Origin: Cyclobacteriaceae bacterium
GTDB lineage: Bacteria > Bacteroidota > Bacteroidia > Cytophagales > Cyclobacteriaceae
Direction of reading: 5' to 3'
NCBI GenBank assembly: GCA_009885605.1
Contig: VFKK01000128.1
Span: 1 to 7,665 of the forward strand
DNA: 7,665 nucleotides
The position numbers were made by a program, and so were the translations under genes. This document shows positions 7,121 to 7,665 of the stretch, piece after piece (the stretch's first letter is position 1; every line of letters starts with the position of its first letter). Under the pieces are notes generated by a model. That model saw only the letters and a program-made list of their open reading frames with translations. It searched no databases and had not been told where the DNA came from.

Positions 7121-7665
7121 ATGTGTGATACCCTGGTTGCCCTACCCGATTTCACCCGGTCCGGGAATGTGATTTTGGGAAAAAATTCCGACAGAGAACC
7201 GCTCGAGGCACAGGCAATCGCCCACTTTCCTAAAACCTTTCCGAAGGAAAAACAACTTCAATGCACTTTTATCAAAATCCCTCAGGTGCAGGAAACCAAT
7301 GAAGTCATCCTTTCCAAGCCCTTTCAGATGTGGGGAGCGGAAATGGGAGCCAACGAATATGGGTTGGCGATCGGGAATGAGGCAGTTTTCACCAATGTGA
7401 AGTTTGACAAAAAGCAGGTTGGGCTCACGGGAATGGATCTGCTGCGCTTGGGGTTGGAAAGATGCAAAAAGGCCATGGAAGCGGTAATTTGCATCACTGA
7501 TTTGCTGAGTGAATATGGTCAAAATACTTGCGGAGGCTATCAAAACAAAGATTTTTATTACCACAACAGCTTTCTGATCGCCGATCATTCAGAGGCATTT
7601 ATTCTGGAATCGGCCGGCAAATCCTGGGTTTACAAGCGGGTAACTGAAATCGGCAGCATCTCAAA
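7121..7665 (+). CDS. Secernin / C69-type Ntn hydrolase, N-terminal 181 residues (partial)
   Basis: An open frame from ATG 7121 reaches the right edge (181 codons plus two bases). It starts MCDTLVALPDFTRSGNVILG then KNSDRE, the signature of the secernin/peptidase C69 group. In this group Met removal exposes Cys2 as the N-terminal nucleophile. Further family segments are FQMWGAEMGANEYGLAIGNE (68-87), a GLTGMDLLRLGLER block (101-114) and HNSFLIADHSEAFILESAGK (147-166). About half of the roughly 400 residues is present. There is no signal peptide, so it is cytoplasmic. The family hydrolyses or is predicted to hydrolyse amide or peptide bonds (dipeptidase-like), but many members, including secernins, have no assigned substrate. 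It begins 3 bp after the nitrilase-like stop codon, so it very probably shares a transcript with that gene and the amine oxidase. Confidence 0.93.
   Translation, partial: MCDTLVALPDFTRSGNVILGKNSDREPLEAQAIAHFPKTFPKEKQLQCTFIKIPQVQETNEVILSKPFQMWGAEMGANEYGLAIGNEAVFTNVKFDKKQVGLTGMDLLRLGLERCKKAMEAVICITDLLSEYGQNTCGGYQNKDFYYHNSFLIADHSEAFILESAGKSWVYKRVTEIGSIS

Noticed and set aside
7142..7588. 148-codon minus-strand reading frame at the right end.
   Set aside because: It lies wholly antisense to the clearly recognisable secernin-like gene and shows no family features.

Overview
The window looks like chromosomal DNA of a Bacteroidota bacterium, most plausibly a marine or soil Cytophagales/Cyclobacteriaceae-type organism. 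This is an inference from four things: the protein families present, moderate G+C, start codons preceded by A/T-rich DNA rather than Shine-Dalgarno sequences, and short-period intergenic repeats. There are no RNA genes, CRISPR arrays, transposases or phage genes.

Layout: (1) Positions 1-1089, minus strand, hold the N-terminal half of the transcription accessory protein Tex, running off the left edge. (2) Positions 1090-1478 are a divergent intergenic region with no gene. It carries a duplicated 27-bp block with GATGACC heptads, a nested inverted repeat, and a second 7-bp-period array (TAC at each repeat start) that ends three bases before the next start codon. (3) Positions 1479-2051 encode a membrane-anchored TlpA-type thioredoxin with a WCGPC site. 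(4) Positions 2241-4574 encode a secreted GH95 alpha-L-fucosidase-type glycoside hydrolase with all expected catalytic residues. (5) Positions 4629-7665 hold three closely packed genes. They are a flavin monoamine oxidase that keeps the cysteine, lysine and two tyrosines typical of mammalian MAO, a membrane-anchored nitrilase-superfamily amidohydrolase, and the start of a secernin/C69-type Ntn hydrolase that runs off the right edge.

How the genes may work together: all complete genes after position 1479 run in the same direction. The oxidase and nitrilase genes overlap by 4 bp (ATGA), and the secernin gene starts 3 bp after the nitrilase stop, so these three are very probably one transcript. 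The 54-bp gap after the GH95 gene is small enough that it could belong as well. The last three are all enzymes acting on C-N bonds (amine oxidation, amide or nitrile hydrolysis, N-terminal-nucleophile amide hydrolysis), which suggests a small catabolic module for an amine or amide. The substrate cannot be read from sequence. It is the best candidate here for an undescribed pathway, although each family is individually known.
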